A stretch of DNA of 64,000 nucleotides, taken from positions 186,001 through 250,000 of the forward strand of contig JANBVJ010000001.1 in the NCBI GenBank assembly GCA_024239055.1. The letters are read 5' to 3'. A model generated the notes under the pieces. It saw nothing but the letters and a program-made list of their open reading frames with translations, had not been told where the DNA came from and searched no databases. Position numbers and translations under genes: made by a program. The first letter of the stretch is position 1. The number at the start of each line of letters is the position of its first letter. The DNA is from Patescibacteria group bacterium. GTDB taxonomy: Bacteria; Patescibacteria; Paceibacteria; Paceibacterales; UBA10102. Shown piece after piece: positions 62,778 through 64,000 of this stretch.

Positions 62778-62788
62778 GCAGAAAGGTA

Positions 62789-62820
62789 TGGGCTCCACCA
62801 TCAACGGACCCACTTTTTTT
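62789..62820 (+). terminator. Terminator
   Basis: TGGG(CT)CC pairs with GG(A)CCCA across an A/C-rich loop, followed by seven T. Confidence 0.8.
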
Positions 62821-62837
62821 ACGAAACTATATCTGTG

Positions 62838-62910
62838 TACCCCCACCAGGACTCGAACCTGGAACCAGCGGCTTAAAAGGCCGATGCTCTACCAATTGAG
62901 CTATGGGGGC
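62838..62910 (-). tRNA. tRNA-Lys (anticodon TTT)
   Basis: Acceptor GCCCCCA/TGGGGGT, D-arm with AATTGGTAGAGC, anticodon loop CTTTTAA (TTT), T-arm CCAGG-TTCGAGT-CCTGG, A73; no encoded CCA. Its first base is the last base of the dnaJ stop codon. Confidence 0.95.
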
Positions 62911-64000
62911 TATAATCCTTCTTCCTGTAATCTATTTAACACCTCTTTTTGCTGTTTTGTCAAGGTTTTGGGAACATGTACCTCCAAACGCACTTGCAAA
63001 TCCCCTCTTCCAAGACCTCCAAAATGAGGAATACCTTTTGCTCCCACTTTTATAATGGTTCCGGAAACCATACCAGAGGGAATCTGAATAACAGACGTCT
63101 CCCCATCAATACCACAAAGATTAATCTTTCCTCCAAGTATTGCTTTTGAGTATGGAATGGTAAGCGTATGATGTAAATCATCCCCTTTCCTTGTAAAATC
63201 CTTATGAGGTTTAACAAAGATACGAATATATAAATCCCCTGGCTTGCCTGTTTTTTTACCAGCGTCTCCTTTGCCTTCAATTTTTAGAATCTGATTAGTA
63301 TCAACTCCAGCTGGAATAATAATCTTTATATCGTTCTCAGTCTTAATGCATCCATCACCCTTACATACGTTACACGGTTTTTCTGGCTTTAACCCTTCTC
63401 CAGAACATTCAGGACAAGTTCCCACTCTTGTGAAGGAACCAAAGACCGTGCGCTTTATCTGCTGAACTTCTCCAGAACCACGACAGGCAAAACACTCGTT
63501 TACATTGGTTCCGGGCTCTGCCCCAACACCGTTACATCGTGAACAAACCGTTAGCTTTAAAAGAGATATTAATTCTTCATGATTATTTAAAACCGCTTGT
63601 AAAGGAATCTCAACCTCGACCTCAAGATCTCCTCCTCTTCTCTTATCTTTATGATTATGTTGGTGTCCTCCAAAGATATCCTCAAAGACATCTCCTAAAT
63701 CCTGAAAATCAAAGTGGAAACCTGACTCGTCAGAGGCCACACCTTCACCACCCCAACCCCATTGAAATCCTCCTGCTCCCGGACCTACCCCACCCCCATC
63801 AAAGACACGCCTAAACTTATCGTACTGAGCACGCTTTTCTTGATCTGAGAGTATCTGATAAGCCTCATTTATCTCTTTAAAAGCCTTCTCGTTCCCTCCT
63901 TTATCTGGATGGTGCTTGTGAGCAAGTATTCGATAGGCCTTTTTTATATCGTCAACGGATGCAGATCTCTGCACCCCGAGAATCTTATAGTAATCCTTCA
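62910..64000 (-). CDS. dnaJ: Chaperone DnaJ, 5'-partial by one base
   Basis: Hsp70 co-chaperone. J domain with HPD in HKHHPDKGGNEKAF, Gly-rich linker (GGGVGPGAGGFQWGWGG), four zinc repeats CSRCNGVG, CFACRGSG, CPECSGEG, CNVCKGDG, and the C-terminal substrate domain. The frame reads KDYYKILGVQRSAS at the window end; the last two bases are TG, so the ATG most likely starts one base outside. Its stop codon TAG overlaps tRNA-Lys by one base. Confidence 0.95.
   Translation of the reverse strand, partial: KDYYKILGVQRSASVDDIKKAYRILAHKHHPDKGGNEKAFKEINEAYQILSDQEKRAQYDKFRRVFDGGGVGPGAGGFQWGWGGEGVASDESGFHFDFQDLGDVFEDIFGGHQHNHKDKRRGGDLEVEVEIPLQAVLNNHEELISLLKLTVCSRCNGVGAEPGTNVNECFACRGSGEVQQIKRTVFGSFTRVGTCPECSGEGLKPEKPCNVCKGDGCIKTENDIKIIIPAGVDTNQILKIEGKGDAGKKTGKPGDLYIRIFVKPHKDFTRKGDDLHHTLTIPYSKAILGGKINLCGIDGETSVIQIPSGMVSGTIIKVGAKGIPHFGGLGRGDLQVRLEVHVPKTLTKQQKEVLNRLQEEGL

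Overview
This 64 kb window is an AT-rich, densely packed bacterial chromosome segment that uses the standard bacterial code: TGA ends real genes such as gltX and aspS. The small compact enzymes, the dispersed housekeeping genes, the mraY-murL-murD-ftsW-murG cell-wall cluster and the many tiny single-helix membrane proteins suggest a member of the Candidate Phyla Radiation (Patescibacteria, probably Parcubacteria). That placement is an inference from gene style; no database search was possible.

Layout. 1-8862: a cation antiporter (cut by the window edge), rmuC, ribosomal protein L21, dnaB-recR, cysS, a GtrA-like protein and dnaX, whose end overlaps tRNA-Gln. 8938-17660: an accessory island next to that tRNA. 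It starts with an AbiE-type toxin-antitoxin pair and continues as single-gene or two-gene units, all on the + strand, separated by seven copies of a 28-bp site (RGTTCTAA...CAGC). Cargo includes HEPN-like proteins, a deoxyribosyltransferase-like protein, a clan CD cysteine peptidase and a CYTH protein. 17757-22208: a surface-protein locus with a secreted beta-rich protein, a large subtilisin-like protease carrying the same type of domain at its C-terminus, and two membrane-linked immunoglobulin-like proteins. 22267-24365: obg, a small unknown and a MazG-like protein. 24375-31239: a redox and copper locus (dsbB, DUF1573 protein, ccdA, an unknown exported Cys-rich protein), then a CsoR-controlled unit with a perfect promoter-embedded operator, a TRASH-like protein, a lycopene-cyclase-like membrane protein, csoR and copB. 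31297-31489: two unusual tRNA-like genes. 31629-35483: efp, fmt, a Pol X-like HhH protein and murC. 35526-48208: glycosyltransferase, plsC, aspS, D,D-carboxypeptidase, mraY, murL, murD, ftsW, murG, gltX, tag. 48209-50190: three tiny leadered genes, a structured RNA and a tyrosine recombinase. 50217-55296: mostly one-gene units on the - strand (YkgJ-like, Nudix, DUF84, PspC, AlkA, RarA), several separated by a second repeat family. 55330-64000: nfo, a large structured RNA, uppS, rpmA, pyrG, rplI, ctpA, a lone fabD, tRNA-Lys and dnaJ (cut at the window edge).

Two properties run through the window. First, many genes look leaderless: an extended -10 box (TGnTAnnnT) lies only 5-9 bases before the start codon. 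A minority, mainly tiny membrane proteins and accessory genes, instead have strong Shine-Dalgarno sites and longer leaders. Second, genes are commonly separated by compact terminator-promoter modules. The best candidate for an undescribed system is the 11.5-17.3 kb cassette array. The two structured RNAs (48829-48990 and 56249-56572) matched no RNA family I could recognise by eye.
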